NCBI RefSeq assembly: GCF_021228795.1
Contig: NZ_CP089309.1
Location: forward strand, 3,651,001 to 3,715,000
Reading direction: 5' to 3'
From: Thiocapsa bogorovii
Lineage (GTDB): Bacteria > Pseudomonadota > Gammaproteobacteria > Chromatiales > Chromatiaceae
DNA: 64,000 nucleotides
Shown here: positions 35,704 to 45,769 of the stretch, in pieces
Layout: the number at the start of each line of letters is the position of its first letter
How positions within the stretch are numbered: the stretch's first letter is position 1
The notes under the pieces: generated by a model
What the model saw: the letters and a program-made list of their open reading frames with translations, nothing else
What the model was told of the DNA's origin: nothing
Databases searched by the model: none
Program-made: the position numbers and the translations under genes

Positions 35704-37158
35704 GTGAGCGAAGAGATCCTGATCAATGTCACGCCGCCGGAAACCCGGGTCGCCGTGGTCGAGAACGGCGTGGTGCAGGAGATCATCATCGAGCGCGCGG
35801 AGCGTTGCGGTCTGGTCGGTAATATCTACAAGGGGCGGGTCTGTCGGGTCCTGCCCGGGATGCAGGCGGCGTTTGTGGACATTGGCCTGGATCGGGCCGC
35901 CTTCCTCCACGCCTCCGACATCATGGGGCCCCAAGGCGAGCCGCGTAGCGACCAGATCCACGAGCTTGTGCACGAGGGCGATCGGCTCGTGGTACAGGTC
36001 GTGAAGGACCCGCTGGGGTCCAAGGGTGCGCGTCTGACGACCAACATCTCGGTGGCCTCGCGTTACCTGGTCTGCATGCCTGCTCTGGCGAGTACCGGGG
36101 TTTCGCAGAAGATCGAGGACGAGGACGAGCGGCGTCGTTTGCGCGACATCCTGCAGCGCTACGTTGATTCGCACGAGGGCGAGGGCGGCTTCATCGCGCG
36201 TACGGCGGCGGATGGCGTGTCGGAGGAGTCGCTGTTTCGCGATATGGCCTTTCTGGCCAAGCTCTGGCGCGGGATCCGCGAACGTTGCGCGGCGGCTACC
36301 GAGATCGGTTTGGTCCACGACGACCTGCCGCTGGCCATGCGTGCATTGCGCGACCTGGTGACGCCCGAGGTGGAGCGGGTGCGGATCGACTCGCGGGCGA
36401 TGGTCGACAAGGCCATGGCCTTTGCGACCAAGTACATCCCCGAGATCAAGGAACGCATCGACTACTATCAAGGCGAGCGCCCGCTGTTCGATCTCTACGG
36501 GGTGGAGGAGGAGATTCGCAAGGCGCTTCAGCGCAAGGTTCAGCTCAAGTCCGGCGGCCATCTGGTGATCGACCAGACCGAGGCCATGACCACCATCGAC
36601 ATCAATACCGGTGCCTTCGTCGGCCACCGCAACCTCGAGGAAACGATTTTCAAGACCAACCTGGAAGCGGCCCAGGCGATCTGTCGGCAGTTGAGGTTGC
36701 GCAACCTCGGCGGCATCATCATCATCGATTTCATCGACATGTCCGAGGACGAGCACAAGCGCCAGGTGCTGCGTGCCTTGGAGAAGTGTCTCGCACGCGA
36801 TCACGCCAAGACCCACATCACCGAGGTTTCCTCGCTGGGTCTGGTGGAGATGACCCGCAAGCGCACCCGTGAGTCGCTCGAGCATGTGCTCTCCGAGCCG
36901 TGCCCTTATTGCGGCGGGCGCGGCTCGGTGAAGACCGCTCAGACGACCTGCTACGAGATCTTCCGAGAGATCCTGCGCGAGTCGCGTCAGTTCGACGTCG
37001 AAACCCTTCTGGTGCTGGCCTCGCAGGAGGTCATCGACCGCCTCCTCGACGAAGAATCGGCCCATCTCGCCGAGCTCGAGGCCTTCATCGGCCGTCCGAT
37101 CCGCCTCCAGGCCGAGGCGCTCTACACCCAAGAGCAATACGACGTGGTTCTGATCTGA
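35704..37158 (+). CDS. rng: Ribonuclease G
   Basis: 484 residues from GTG 35704. The N-terminal S1 domain (GNIYKGRVCRVLPGMQAAFVDIGL in parts) is followed by the RNase E/G catalytic core with magnesium ligands in TIDINTGAFVG and IIIIDFIDM and the zinc-link CPYCGGRG. It lacks the long C-terminal scaffold of RNase E, so it is RNase G. It matures 16S and some mRNA ends. It follows maf by about 105 bp and is followed 22 bp later by yhdP. Confidence 0.96.
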   Translation: MSEEILINVTPPETRVAVVENGVVQEIIIERAERCGLVGNIYKGRVCRVLPGMQAAFVDIGLDRAAFLHASDIMGPQGEPRSDQIHELVHEGDRLVVQVVKDPLGSKGARLTTNISVASRYLVCMPALASTGVSQKIEDEDERRRLRDILQRYVDSHEGEGGFIARTAADGVSEESLFRDMAFLAKLWRGIRERCAAATEIGLVHDDLPLAMRALRDLVTPEVERVRIDSRAMVDKAMAFATKYIPEIKERIDYYQGERPLFDLYGVEEEIRKALQRKVQLKSGGHLVIDQTEAMTTIDINTGAFVGHRNLEETIFKTNLEAAQAICRQLRLRNLGGIIIIDFIDMSEDEHKRQVLRALEKCLARDHAKTHITEVSSLGLVEMTRKRTRESLEHVLSEPCPYCGGRGSVKTAQTTCYEIFREILRESRQFDVETLLVLASQEVIDRLLDEESAHLAELEAFIGRPIRLQAEALYTQEQYDVVLI

Positions 37159-37180
37159 GGTCCGCCATCGACCGTTCGGC

Positions 37181-40100
37181 ATGCCTGTTTCGCACACCCG
37201 CACAAACCGTCTCATGCGACGTCTCGTCTCGGTCGCCGTCGTGGTCGCAACGACTGCACTGGTGCTGGCCGCACTTGCTGCGACGGCTGCGCGCTTTGCG
37301 CTGCCGCTGACCGAGGCCGACAATCGCTGGGTCGCCGCCATGCTGGGGGAGCGGCTCGGCTATCAGGTGGAGCTGGGTTCGGCATCTTTGCGTCTCTCGG
37401 GACTCGGCCCACGTCTGAGCGTGCGCGACATTCGGCTGTCGGATCCTCGCAGCGACAAGGATGTGATCGTCCTCGACGGACTTGAGATCGGGATTGATCC
37501 TCTCGCGTCCCTGCGCATGGGTGTGCCGCAGATCACCGCCCTCACCCTTGTCGGCTCGCGGCTTGCCATGCGTCTGGATCAGAAGGGCCGTCTCCAGCTC
37601 GATGGTCTGGAGCTGTTGAGCCGCAGCGACTCGCGCGCGCTGGAGTTTCTGCTGACGCAAGCTCAGGTCGAGCTGCACTTGGGCGAAATACTGATGCGCG
37701 ACGATCGACCCGAGACGTTGCTCGAGGGGCTGCGGCTGACGAACGCCAGACTGCGTCTCGTCAACGACGGCGATCGCCACATCTTGAGCGCAAGCGCGGG
37801 GCTTCTGCCGCTCGGTTCCGCCGCAGCGTCGATATGGGGCGATCCCGGCCCGAACCGTCTGGACCTGATCGCCGAGCTCTCCGGTCCGTCGGCCGATCCA
37901 CTCGCCTGGAGCGGACGCGTCTATGCCGGCCTGGATGCGGGCGACTTGGGAGGGATCCTTCGCGGCAATGGGTTTTCGGCAGTCAACGTCCGCAACGACC
38001 GCGTCGCGATCGAAGGTTGGTCGCGGATCGGCTCCGGGCGTTTGGAGCATGCGTTGTTTCGGGTCGATCTCGCCGGCCTGCGTCTGGGGCCGCCGAATCA
38101 GACCGATGCGTCGCACGGGGAGCGTGCGCTGCGCGTCGAGCATCTGGACGCGGTGATCCGAGCTCGGCCGAGTGGCGATGGTTGGCATCTGCAGGTCGGC
38201 GATCTGCACGGGCGTGCAGCGGGCCGTGATCTGCCACGGCTCGACCTTGACCTTCTTTTGAATTCGGAGCAACGGCCCGAGCGATTGCGCCTGGCGAGTG
38301 CCCCGCTGGACCTTGCCGCCGCAGCGTCCATGCTTGCGGTCTCCCCTTGGGCGTTGCCGAAGGCCCTGTCAGAGCTCATCGCCCTCAAGCCACACGGGCG
38401 TGTCGAAGATCCGCTGCTGAGGGTCGACTGGGTCCCCGAGCAACCACCGCGCTGGCAGGCGAACGCTGCGGTGTCCGACCTCGGCTGGGATCGCTCGGGG
38501 TCGCTTCCGGGGGTCGACGGGCTTGCGGTGCGGTTGCGCGCCGACCGCGAGGGCGGTGAGGCCCGCGTGGGCTCCGCCGGGCTCGCGCTGGATCTGCGTC
38601 CGCTCTTCAGCGATCCGCTCGCGCTCGACCGTCTGTCCACATGGTTCGACTGGCGGATCGATCCCTCCGGGGCGGCTCGGATCTCGGCGCGGAATCTGAC
38701 CTTCGAGAATGCGGATCTGGCCGGCCGCGCGAGGCTCGCGCTGGACCTCCCGGCGGACGGTTCCAGCCCCCGAATGGATCTGCGCGCGAGTTTTCATGAC
38801 GGCGAGGGCTCGCGCGTGCGCCCCTATCTGCCGGTCGGCATCATGCATCCGGATTTGGTGAGCTGGTTGGAACGCGCCGTCGTCTCAGGCCGTATACCGC
38901 AGGCCGATCTGGTCTTTCGTGGTCCGCTCGCAGCCTATCCATTCCGTGGGCATGACGGGCGGTTCGAGCTGCTGCTCGAGATCGAGGATGCGGTCCTCGA
39001 CTACCTGGACGACTGGCCCGAGATCCGGAACGCGGCCGGGCGGCTTCGCTTTGTCGGCCAGGCCCTCGCGATCGAGCTCGACCGAGGTCGCATCCTCGAC
39101 AGTCGACTCGTCCGTGCGCACGCGGAGATCCCGGAGCTCTGGGGAGCGCCGGGCATGGCGATTGTCGGCGAGACCGAGGGCCCCTTCTCCGACGGTCTGC
39201 GCGCATTGATCGAGACCCCTTTGGCGAAGGATCTGGGGCGGCTCGCCGGGAGCCTTGAGGTCAGCGGCGACTCGCGGCTCCGGCTCGCGATCGATCTGCC
39301 CTTCATCAAGGGCAGGGAGCTTGGTGTGGAGGGTCGTCTGTCCTGGCCGAAGCCGGCGACCCTGGCGATTCGAGACACGGCGGTCGAGCTTTCGCGGCTT
39401 GGCGGCGAGGTGACTTTCACCGAGAAGAGCCTTGCCTCGGAGGCGCTCGAAGCGGTGCTCTGGGACCGGCCGGTGGGTCTTTCCATCGCCACCCTGAAAC
39501 CGGGTGTTGCGGACGCCTCGGTCACACGGATCGCGGCGCGGGCCCGCACGCCCGCGAGGGAGCTCGCGCGGCGCTTTCCGAGCCCTTCTTGGGAGCTCGT
39601 GAGCGGCGAGATCGACTGGAATCTCGACGTGACCATCCGCAACCGCGACGTGCGCTCCGCAGCGCTGCCGCTCGAGTATCGTCTGGCCTCGCCGTTGAAG
39701 GGGCTCGCAATCGACCTGCCGGCGCCCTTGGGCAAGAGCGCCTCGGCGAGGCGCGATCTCGATCTTGTCGGTGAGCTGGTGCCGGGACGGTCGCTGCGCG
39801 TTGCCGGTCATCTGGGCGAGGTGGCCGGCGAGCTGATGTTCGATCTCGGTGTGTCGCCGGTACCCGCGATGCGGGCCCATGTGCGTCTCGGCAGCGAGAC
39901 CGCGCCGTCGCCCCAGGGCGAGGGCGTCTTCTTGGACGGGCGCTTGGCCGATCTCGACCTGGTCGAATGGTTGGGGCGACTGGAGGCGCTCTCGATCGGG
40001 AAGCAGGACGACGAGTCGCCGCGGGCGACTGGCCCGCCGGCGTGGCTTCGTGGCGCCGATCTGCGGATCGATCGCCTCGGGTTGGGCGGACCGCGTTTGA

Positions 40101-41215
40101 GCGAAGTCGACCTGCGTCTCACGCCGATCGACACGGGGTCGTTGCGCAAGGGCTGGGAGGTTGCCGTGCGAGCCGACGAGCTCGCAGGCGCGGTCGAAAT
40201 CCCGGCGACGAGCGATGTGCCCGTGCGTATCGCTCTGGAGCGGCTCGATCTGCTTGCCTTTCAGGATGCGCCGGAGAAGGTTCAATCCGAGCCTTCGGTC
40301 GTGCTCGTGGACGAGCCGTTCCGCGGCCTTCGTCCCATCGACGTGCGAATCGCACGCCTGAGTTGGGGCGATGCCGTGCTGGGAACGCTGGAGATCGACC
40401 TGCGCTCGGACCTGCTGGGCCTGCGCCTGCCGAGCATCCGGCTGCTCGGCGACGGGCTGGTCTCCGCCGAGGGCGATGGGGCATGGAGGGCGTCCGACGG
40501 CGGAGGTCGCAGCGCGCTCTCGATGCGTGTCGAGTCCCTCGACTCGGGTGTCTTGCTTCGGGCGCTGGATTCGCAGAATCGCCTCGAGGGTGCGCCGATG
40601 CAGGCGCAGTTGATGCTTGATTGGCCGGGCGGATTCGGCGACTTCGAGCTGGCGCGGGCACTCGGTTTCGTGGATGTCGAGGTGGGCTCGGGACGGCTGT
40701 TGGAGGTCGAGCCCGGGGTCGGGCGGGTGCTCGGGTTCCTGAACCTCAGTGCCTTGAAGCGGCGTCTGTCGATGGACTTCACCGATCTCTATGGCCAGGG
40801 CTTTGCCTTCGAGGAGATGCGGGGTCGGGTTCGGATCGCCGACGGCAAGGCGGCCTTAGACGACTTCACCATCGAGGGCCCGGCGAGCAAGGTAATCGTC
40901 AGCGGGTCGAGCGATTTGGTGAATCAGCGTTTCGACCAGAGTGTCGTCGTGGAACCGCGGATCGGCTCGAGCGTTGCGCTGGCCAGCGCGGTTGCCGGCG
41001 GTCCGGTCGTGGGAGCCGCCGTCTATCTGGTCGATCGGATTGCGGGCAATGCGATCGACCGTCTCGGGCGTTACCGCTACCGAGTGAGCGGGCCCTGGAG
41101 TAATCCGGACGTCAGCCGGGTCGGCTGGGATCCGGCGGTCGGTGCGGAGTCATCAACCTCGCCTTCGCCCGAGGCCGCGCCGACGCCGCCGGCGCCGAAT
41201 CACTTTCTGGATTGA
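37181..41215 (+). CDS. yhdP: YhdP-family AsmA-like envelope protein
   Basis: 1344 residues. One N-terminal membrane helix (VVVATTALVLAALAATAARFAL) leads into a very long beta-rich chain of the AsmA/YhdP type, ending in the conserved DUF3971/AsmA2 region (LFDFTDLYGQGFAFEEMRG-like, KVIVSGSSDLVNQRFDQ, GAAVYLVDRI). In E. coli YhdP helps move phospholipids to the outer membrane. A second ATG at 37214 is equally possible. Place in the rng-yhdP-nit-tldD order supports the identification. Confidence 0.9.
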   Translation: MPVSHTRTNRLMRRLVSVAVVVATTALVLAALAATAARFALPLTEADNRWVAAMLGERLGYQVELGSASLRLSGLGPRLSVRDIRLSDPRSDKDVIVLDGLEIGIDPLASLRMGVPQITALTLVGSRLAMRLDQKGRLQLDGLELLSRSDSRALEFLLTQAQVELHLGEILMRDDRPETLLEGLRLTNARLRLVNDGDRHILSASAGLLPLGSAAASIWGDPGPNRLDLIAELSGPSADPLAWSGRVYAGLDAGDLGGILRGNGFSAVNVRNDRVAIEGWSRIGSGRLEHALFRVDLAGLRLGPPNQTDASHGERALRVEHLDAVIRARPSGDGWHLQVGDLHGRAAGRDLPRLDLDLLLNSEQRPERLRLASAPLDLAAAASMLAVSPWALPKALSELIALKPHGRVEDPLLRVDWVPEQPPRWQANAAVSDLGWDRSGSLPGVDGLAVRLRADREGGEARVGSAGLALDLRPLFSDPLALDRLSTWFDWRIDPSGAARISARNLTFENADLAGRARLALDLPADGSSPRMDLRASFHDGEGSRVRPYLPVGIMHPDLVSWLERAVVSGRIPQADLVFRGPLAAYPFRGHDGRFELLLEIEDAVLDYLDDWPEIRNAAGRLRFVGQALAIELDRGRILDSRLVRAHAEIPELWGAPGMAIVGETEGPFSDGLRALIETPLAKDLGRLAGSLEVSGDSRLRLAIDLPFIKGRELGVEGRLSWPKPATLAIRDTAVELSRLGGEVTFTEKSLASEALEAVLWDRPVGLSIATLKPGVADASVTRIAARARTPARELARRFPSPSWELVSGEIDWNLDVTIRNRDVRSAALPLEYRLASPLKGLAIDLPAPLGKSASARRDLDLVGELVPGRSLRVAGHLGEVAGELMFDLGVSPVPAMRAHVRLGSETAPSPQGEGVFLDGRLADLDLVEWLGRLEALSIGKQDDESPRATGPPAWLRGADLRIDRLGLGGPRLSEVDLRLTPIDTGSLRKGWEVAVRADELAGAVEIPATSDVPVRIALERLDLLAFQDAPEKVQSEPSVVLVDEPFRGLRPIDVRIARLSWGDAVLGTLEIDLRSDLLGLRLPSIRLLGDGLVSAEGDGAWRASDGGGRSALSMRVESLDSGVLLRALDSQNRLEGAPMQAQLMLDWPGGFGDFELARALGFVDVEVGSGRLLEVEPGVGRVLGFLNLSALKRRLSMDFTDLYGQGFAFEEMRGRVRIADGKAALDDFTIEGPASKVIVSGSSDLVNQRFDQSVVVEPRIGSSVALASAVAGGPVVGAAVYLVDRIAGNAIDRLGRYRYRVSGPWSNPDVSRVGWDPAVGAESSTSPSPEAAPTPPAPNHFLD

Positions 41216-41432
41216 GCCCGGTCGAGCGGGATTGTTTCGGCCGACCGGAAGGGGTGGTATCGTTCCGAATCGATAGGGTGACGGCGCGGTGCATTGGGCC
41301 GCTCGGGCATGCCCGAGCGGCCGTCGTGTCCACGACCCTCGCCCCCGAGTCGCCGATCGGATCGCATCGCAGGCCGAATCGGATTGGCCCGCCCCTTTGC
41401 CTGCCGGGGCAGCAGTGATTGCGGTAGAGACC

Positions 41433-42263
41433 ATGAAGACAAAACCGAAGGTCGGAGCGGTCCAGATGGCAACCGGTCCAAACGTAAACGCCAACCTCTT
41501 CGAGGCGGAGCGCCTCATCAAGGCGGCCAAGGAGAAGGGTGCGAGTCTCGTCGTGCTTCCCGAGAACTTCGCCTTCATGGGCAAACGCGATCAGGATCAA
41601 CTGGCACTGCGCGAAGAGGACGGCGACGGACCCTTGCAGGCTTTTCTGGCGCGTGTGGCCAAACAGCAGGGCGTTTGGCTCGTCGGCGGGACCATCCCGC
41701 TGGCTGCACACGATGCAAGCAAGACTCGGGCGGCCTGTCTGGTGTTCGACGATCGCGGCCAGCGGGTGGGGCGCTACGATAAGGTGCATCTGTTCGACGT
41801 CTGTCTGCCCGAGGGTGGGGAGCGCTATCAGGAGTCGGCGACGATCGAACCGGGGGGCGAGACCCTCGTCCTCGACACGCCATTCGGACGCATGGGTGTT
41901 GCGGTCTGCTACGATCTGCGTTTTCCGGAGATGTTTCGTCGCATGCTCGACGGCGGGATGGAGATTCTGGCGATCCCTTCATCTTTTACAGCCATCACAG
42001 GGAAGGCCCATTGGGAAACCCTGGTGCGCGCCCGGGCCATCGAGAATCTGGCCTACGTGATCGCGGCCGCGCAAGGCGGCTTCCACATCAACGGCCGCGA
42101 GACGCACGGCCACAGCATGATCGTCGATCCCTGGGGCACCGTGCTCGCGCAGGTGCCGAGGGGATCGGGCTTCATCTGCTGCGCGCTGGATGACGACTAT
42201 CAGGATTCGGTCAGACGCAACTTCCCGACGATCGACCATCGTCGTTTGAAATGCCACGCTTAA
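41433..42263 (+). CDS. Nitrilase-superfamily amidase (Nit1/deaminated-glutathione amidase type)
   Basis: 276 residues from ATG 41433. The catalytic triad is clear: Glu44 in LPENFAFM, Lys117 in RYDKVHLFDV and Cys159 in VAVCYDLRFPEMF. This class repairs deaminated glutathione by hydrolysing it. An upstream extension of the open frame to 41289 has no family similarity. It sits between yhdP and tldD as in many Gammaproteobacteria. Confidence 0.92.
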   Translation: MKTKPKVGAVQMATGPNVNANLFEAERLIKAAKEKGASLVVLPENFAFMGKRDQDQLALREEDGDGPLQAFLARVAKQQGVWLVGGTIPLAAHDASKTRAACLVFDDRGQRVGRYDKVHLFDVCLPEGGERYQESATIEPGGETLVLDTPFGRMGVAVCYDLRFPEMFRRMLDGGMEILAIPSSFTAITGKAHWETLVRARAIENLAYVIAAAQGGFHINGRETHGHSMIVDPWGTVLAQVPRGSGFICCALDDDYQDSVRRNFPTIDHRRLKCHA

Positions 42264-42347
42264 GACCGCAGCTTTAAGTTATTCCGACAGGCCCGCGTGC
42301 ATACAGGTTCGCGACACTGTCTCCTCGACGGAGCCCGACAACACCCG

Positions 42348-43793
42348 ATGACGACCGACCCGATTGCGATTGCACGCACGAGTATCCTCGAGCCCGCGGG
42401 ATTGACCGAGCAGGACCTCGATCGTCTACTCGGACTGCTCGCCGGCTCCACGGTGGATGCCGCCGATATTTACTTTCAGTCCAGCCGGCTTGAGTCCTGG
42501 GTCCTCGAGGACGGGATCATCAAAGACGGCAACTTCAGCATCGAGCAAGGCGCCGGGTTGCGGGCGATCAGCGGGGAGAAGACGGGTTTTGCGTACTCGG
42601 ACGAGTTGCGTTTCCCGGCGCTCGCACAGGCGGCGGAGGCCGCCCGCGCGATTGCGCGGATCGGGCAGGGTGAGCAGGTCCGCATCGGCGAGGTTGCAAA
42701 CAAGCGCAGCCTCTACGACCCCACCAATCCGATCGCCAGCCTGCCCGATCCTGAAAAGATCGCTCTGCTGCAACGGGTCGATGCCGAGGCACGGCGAGCC
42801 GATCCGCGTGTGCGCGAGGTCGTCGCCAGTGTGGTCGCCGTCCAGGACACGGTGCTGGTGTTGGGTGACGATGGCGCCTTGTCGGCCGATGTGCGCCCCC
42901 TCGTGAGGCTGAACGTGAGCGTCGTGGCCGAAGACGGCGGACGGCGCGAGCAGGGATCGAGCGGCGGCGGTGCCCGAGCCGATTTGGATTATTTCCTCCT
43001 CGAGGATCGAGCGCTGTCCTTCGCGCGCGAAGCCGTGCGCCTTGCGGTCACCAATCTCGAAGCCGGCGATGCGCCCGCAGGGACTATGACGGTCGTGCTC
43101 GGATCCGGCTGGCCGGGCGTCTTGCTGCACGAGGCGATCGGGCATGGGCTCGAAGGCGATTTCAACCGCAAGGGCAGCTCTGCCTTCGCCGGGCGGATCG
43201 GCGAGCGGGTGGCTGCCCCGGGCGTGACGGTCGTGGATGACGGCACCTTGCCGGGTCGGCGCGGGTCGTTGAACATCGACGACGAAGGGACCATGACCCA
43301 GAATACCGTCTTAATCGAAGACGGAGTTCTCTGCGCCTATATGCAGGACAAGCTCAACGCGCGTCTCACCGGGACGCACTCCACGGGCAACGGTCGCCGC
43401 GAATCCTACGCTCACCTGCCGATGCCGCGCATGACCAATACCTACATGCTCGCCGGCGAGCGCGATCCCGAAGAGATCATCGCATCGGTAGACAAAGGCT
43501 TGTACGCGGTCAATTTCGGCGGCGGGCAGGTGGACATCACCTCGGGCAAGTTTGTCTTCTCGGCGAGCGAGGCCTATCTGATCGAGAACGGCAAGGTCGG
43601 ACGCCCAGTGAAGGGTGCGACCCTCATCGGCAACGGTCCGGATGTCCTGACCCGCGTGAGCATGATCGGTAACGATCTGCGACTCGACCAGGGCGTCGGC
43701 ACCTGCGGAAAGGAGGGGCAGAGCGTCCCGGTCGGGGTCGGCCAACCGACCTTGCGGATCGACGGTCTGACCGTCGGCGGGACGAGCGCCTGA
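42348..43793 (+). CDS. tldD: TldD metalloprotease subunit
   Basis: 481 residues from ATG 42348. The metal-binding motif is [11 protein letters not shown] (HExxxH), with [14 protein letters not shown] and NIDDEGT motifs around it, and [17 protein letters not shown] near the end. With PmbA (TldE) it forms a heterodimeric protease that trims unfolded peptides, for example microcin or antitoxin precursors. pmbA follows 76 bp later on the same strand. Confidence 0.95.
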   Translation: MTTDPIAIARTSILEPAGLTEQDLDRLLGLLAGSTVDAADIYFQSSRLESWVLEDGIIKDGNFSIEQGAGLRAISGEKTGFAYSDELRFPALAQAAEAARAIARIGQGEQVRIGEVANKRSLYDPTNPIASLPDPEKIALLQRVDAEARRADPRVREVVASVVAVQDTVLVLGDDGALSADVRPLVRLNVSVVAEDGGRREQGSSGGGARADLDYFLLEDRALSFAREAVRLAVTNLEAGDAPAGTMTVVLGSGWPGVLLHEAIGHGLEGDFNRKGSSAFAGRIGERVAAPGVTVVDDGTLPGRRGSLNIDDEGTMTQNTVLIEDGVLCAYMQDKLNARLTGTHSTGNGRRESYAHLPMPRMTNTYMLAGERDPEEIIASVDKGLYAVNFGGGQVDITSGKFVFSASEAYLIENGKVGRPVKGATLIGNGPDVLTRVSMIGNDLRLDQGVGTCGKEGQSVPVGVGQPTLRIDGLTVGGTSA

Positions 43794-43869
43794 CGGGGAG
43801 GCCCGCTCTCGCGACACGACCAGGCCACCGACGCCGTGCTCGGAACCTCTCTCATACAAAGGACATGCC

Positions 43870-45219
43870 ATGTCGATTGCCGCCACCGATGACACCGCGG
43901 ATCGCCTCGCCCGCCTGAAACAGACGATCGAGGATCTCCTCAAGGAGGCGAAACGACGCGGCGCGACCGCCGCCGAGGCGTCGGTCGGCAGCAGTGCCGG
44001 ACTTGAGGTCTCGGTCCGGCTCGGCGAGGTCGAGACGGTCGAGCACACGCGCGACAACGGCCTCGGGATCACTGTTTATTTCGGAAACCGCAAGGGTTCG
44101 GCAAGCACGTCCGACCTCAGTGCCGGCGCGGTGCGCGATGCGGTGAAGGCCGCCTGTGCCATCGCCGAGCACACCCAGGAGGACCCTTGCGCGCACCTCG
44201 CCGACGCGGCCCTGCTGGCCGCCGAGATCCCGGACCTGGATCTCTATCATCCCTGGCATCTGGGGGTCGAGGACGCGATCGAGATCGCGGCGGCCTGCGA
44301 GGACTCGGCCCGCGGCTATGATCCGCGGATCGTCAACTCGGAGGGAGCGAGCCTCTCCACGCACACCGGGATCCAGGTCTACGGCAACAGCCATGGATTT
44401 GTCGCCGGATACCCGACCAGTCGGCACGGGCTCAGCTGCGCCGTGATCGGTCAGGAGGGCGAGAGCCTGCAACGCGATCACTGGTGGACCAGTGCTCGGG
44501 CAGCGGCCGATCTTGATTCGGCGCGCATGGTCGGCGAGCGTGCGGCCGAGCGCACCGTTGCCCGGCTCGGGTCGCGCCGCATTCCGACCTGTCAGGTCCC
44601 CGTCCTCTTCCGTGCCGAGGTCGCGACGGGCCTGATCCGCAGCCTGGTCTCGGCGATCCAGGGCGGCAGCATCTACCGGCGCACCAGCTTCCTGCTCGAC
44701 CACCTCGGCGAGCGCATCTTCCCGGAGTTCTTGCGGATCCATGAAGAGCCGCACCTGCCGCGGGGTCTTTCGAGTGCGCCGTTCGACGGGGATGGTGTGG
44801 CGACGCGCGCCAAGGATCTGATCACCGACGGGGTTTTGCAGACGTATCTTCTGGATGCCTATTCCGGCTGTCGGTTGGGTATGCCGACGACGGGCAACGC
44901 AGGCGGCGTGCGCAACCTGCGCATCGGCATGGGTGATCTCGATCGCGCCGCCTTGCTGCGCGAGATGGGGACCGGACTGATGGTCACGGAGCTGATGGGG
45001 CACGGCGTGAATCCGGTCACGGGCGACTACTCGCGCGGTGCCGCGGGCTTCTGGGTAGAGGGCGGAGAGATCCGACATCCTGTCGAAGAGATCACCATCG
45101 CGGGCAACCTCAAGCGCATGTACGCGGGCCTGCTGGCAGTCGGCAACGATGACGATTATTCAGGCAGCACACGCACCGGCTCCTGGCTGGTCGACAAGAT
45201 GACGGTTGCAGGCGAATAG
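43870..45219 (+). CDS. pmbA: PmbA/TldE protease subunit
   Basis: 449 residues. TldD/PmbA fold without the HExxxH motif, as expected: VEHTRDNGLGITVYFGNRKGSAST in parts, IPTCQVPVLFRAEVATGLI, GNAGGVRNLRIGMGD and TGLMVTELMGHGVN. It partners TldD, and the adjacent gene pair supports this. Confidence 0.95.
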   Translation: MSIAATDDTADRLARLKQTIEDLLKEAKRRGATAAEASVGSSAGLEVSVRLGEVETVEHTRDNGLGITVYFGNRKGSASTSDLSAGAVRDAVKAACAIAEHTQEDPCAHLADAALLAAEIPDLDLYHPWHLGVEDAIEIAAACEDSARGYDPRIVNSEGASLSTHTGIQVYGNSHGFVAGYPTSRHGLSCAVIGQEGESLQRDHWWTSARAAADLDSARMVGERAAERTVARLGSRRIPTCQVPVLFRAEVATGLIRSLVSAIQGGSIYRRTSFLLDHLGERIFPEFLRIHEEPHLPRGLSSAPFDGDGVATRAKDLITDGVLQTYLLDAYSGCRLGMPTTGNAGGVRNLRIGMGDLDRAALLREMGTGLMVTELMGHGVNPVTGDYSRGAAGFWVEGGEIRHPVEEITIAGNLKRMYAGLLAVGNDDDYSGSTRTGSWLVDKMTVAGE

Positions 45220-45330
45220 GACGGCCGTTGCAGGGGCTCGTCGCCCCTCTCGCCGTGCTCGGTGCGCCGAGTCCGGCGATATTCGGAGGATTCGGGGGTC
45301 CGTCGCCCCAAAGATCACACCCGCAACACG

Positions 45331-45615
45331 ATGGATACACCCGACCCGCTGACCGAAACCTTGGCGCTGATCGCGTCGGCACCCGAGTCCGCCTCGGCGC
45401 TGACGCTCTACGCCCTTGCCTGCACGCTTGAGCATCAAAAGGCCGGCTGCCTGTTCAAGCTGACCAAGCTCTTCGATCTGCCCGCCGATCACCGCCCGCT
45501 GGCCTACGGCCTGATGGAGCTCTTGGCTGCGGGCGAGGTCGGCACGCAGCGCTGGACCGACGCAAAGTCAGGGATGGACGAGCTGATCCGCGGAACGCCG
45601 CGGCGTTCGGTCTGA
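45331..45615 (+). CDS. Small conserved-looking hypothetical protein
   Basis: 94 residues from ATG 45331: LTETLALIASAPESASALTLYALACTLEHQKAGCLFKLTKL, quoted only in part, then DLPADHRPLAYGLMELLAAG. Largely helical, two cysteines, no signal peptide. I do not recognise a family. It lies between pmbA and the COG2907 gene on the same strand. A stem AACAGC/GCTGTT at 45711-45728 separates it from the next gene. Confidence 0.6.
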   Translation: MDTPDPLTETLALIASAPESASALTLYALACTLEHQKAGCLFKLTKLFDLPADHRPLAYGLMELLAAGEVGTQRWTDAKSGMDELIRGTPRRSV

Positions 45616-45769
45616 GCCCGGCGGATCCATCTGCCTTCCAAGGTTTTCGTCTACCCGTCAGTCGGGCTCTTGAGCTGTTCGAGCGGCGCTTCAATATTGG
45701 ACGAAACATGAACAGCCTTCGTGCTGTTGTGGGCCCTGTAATCGGGATCAAACGGAAGGATCAATTCGG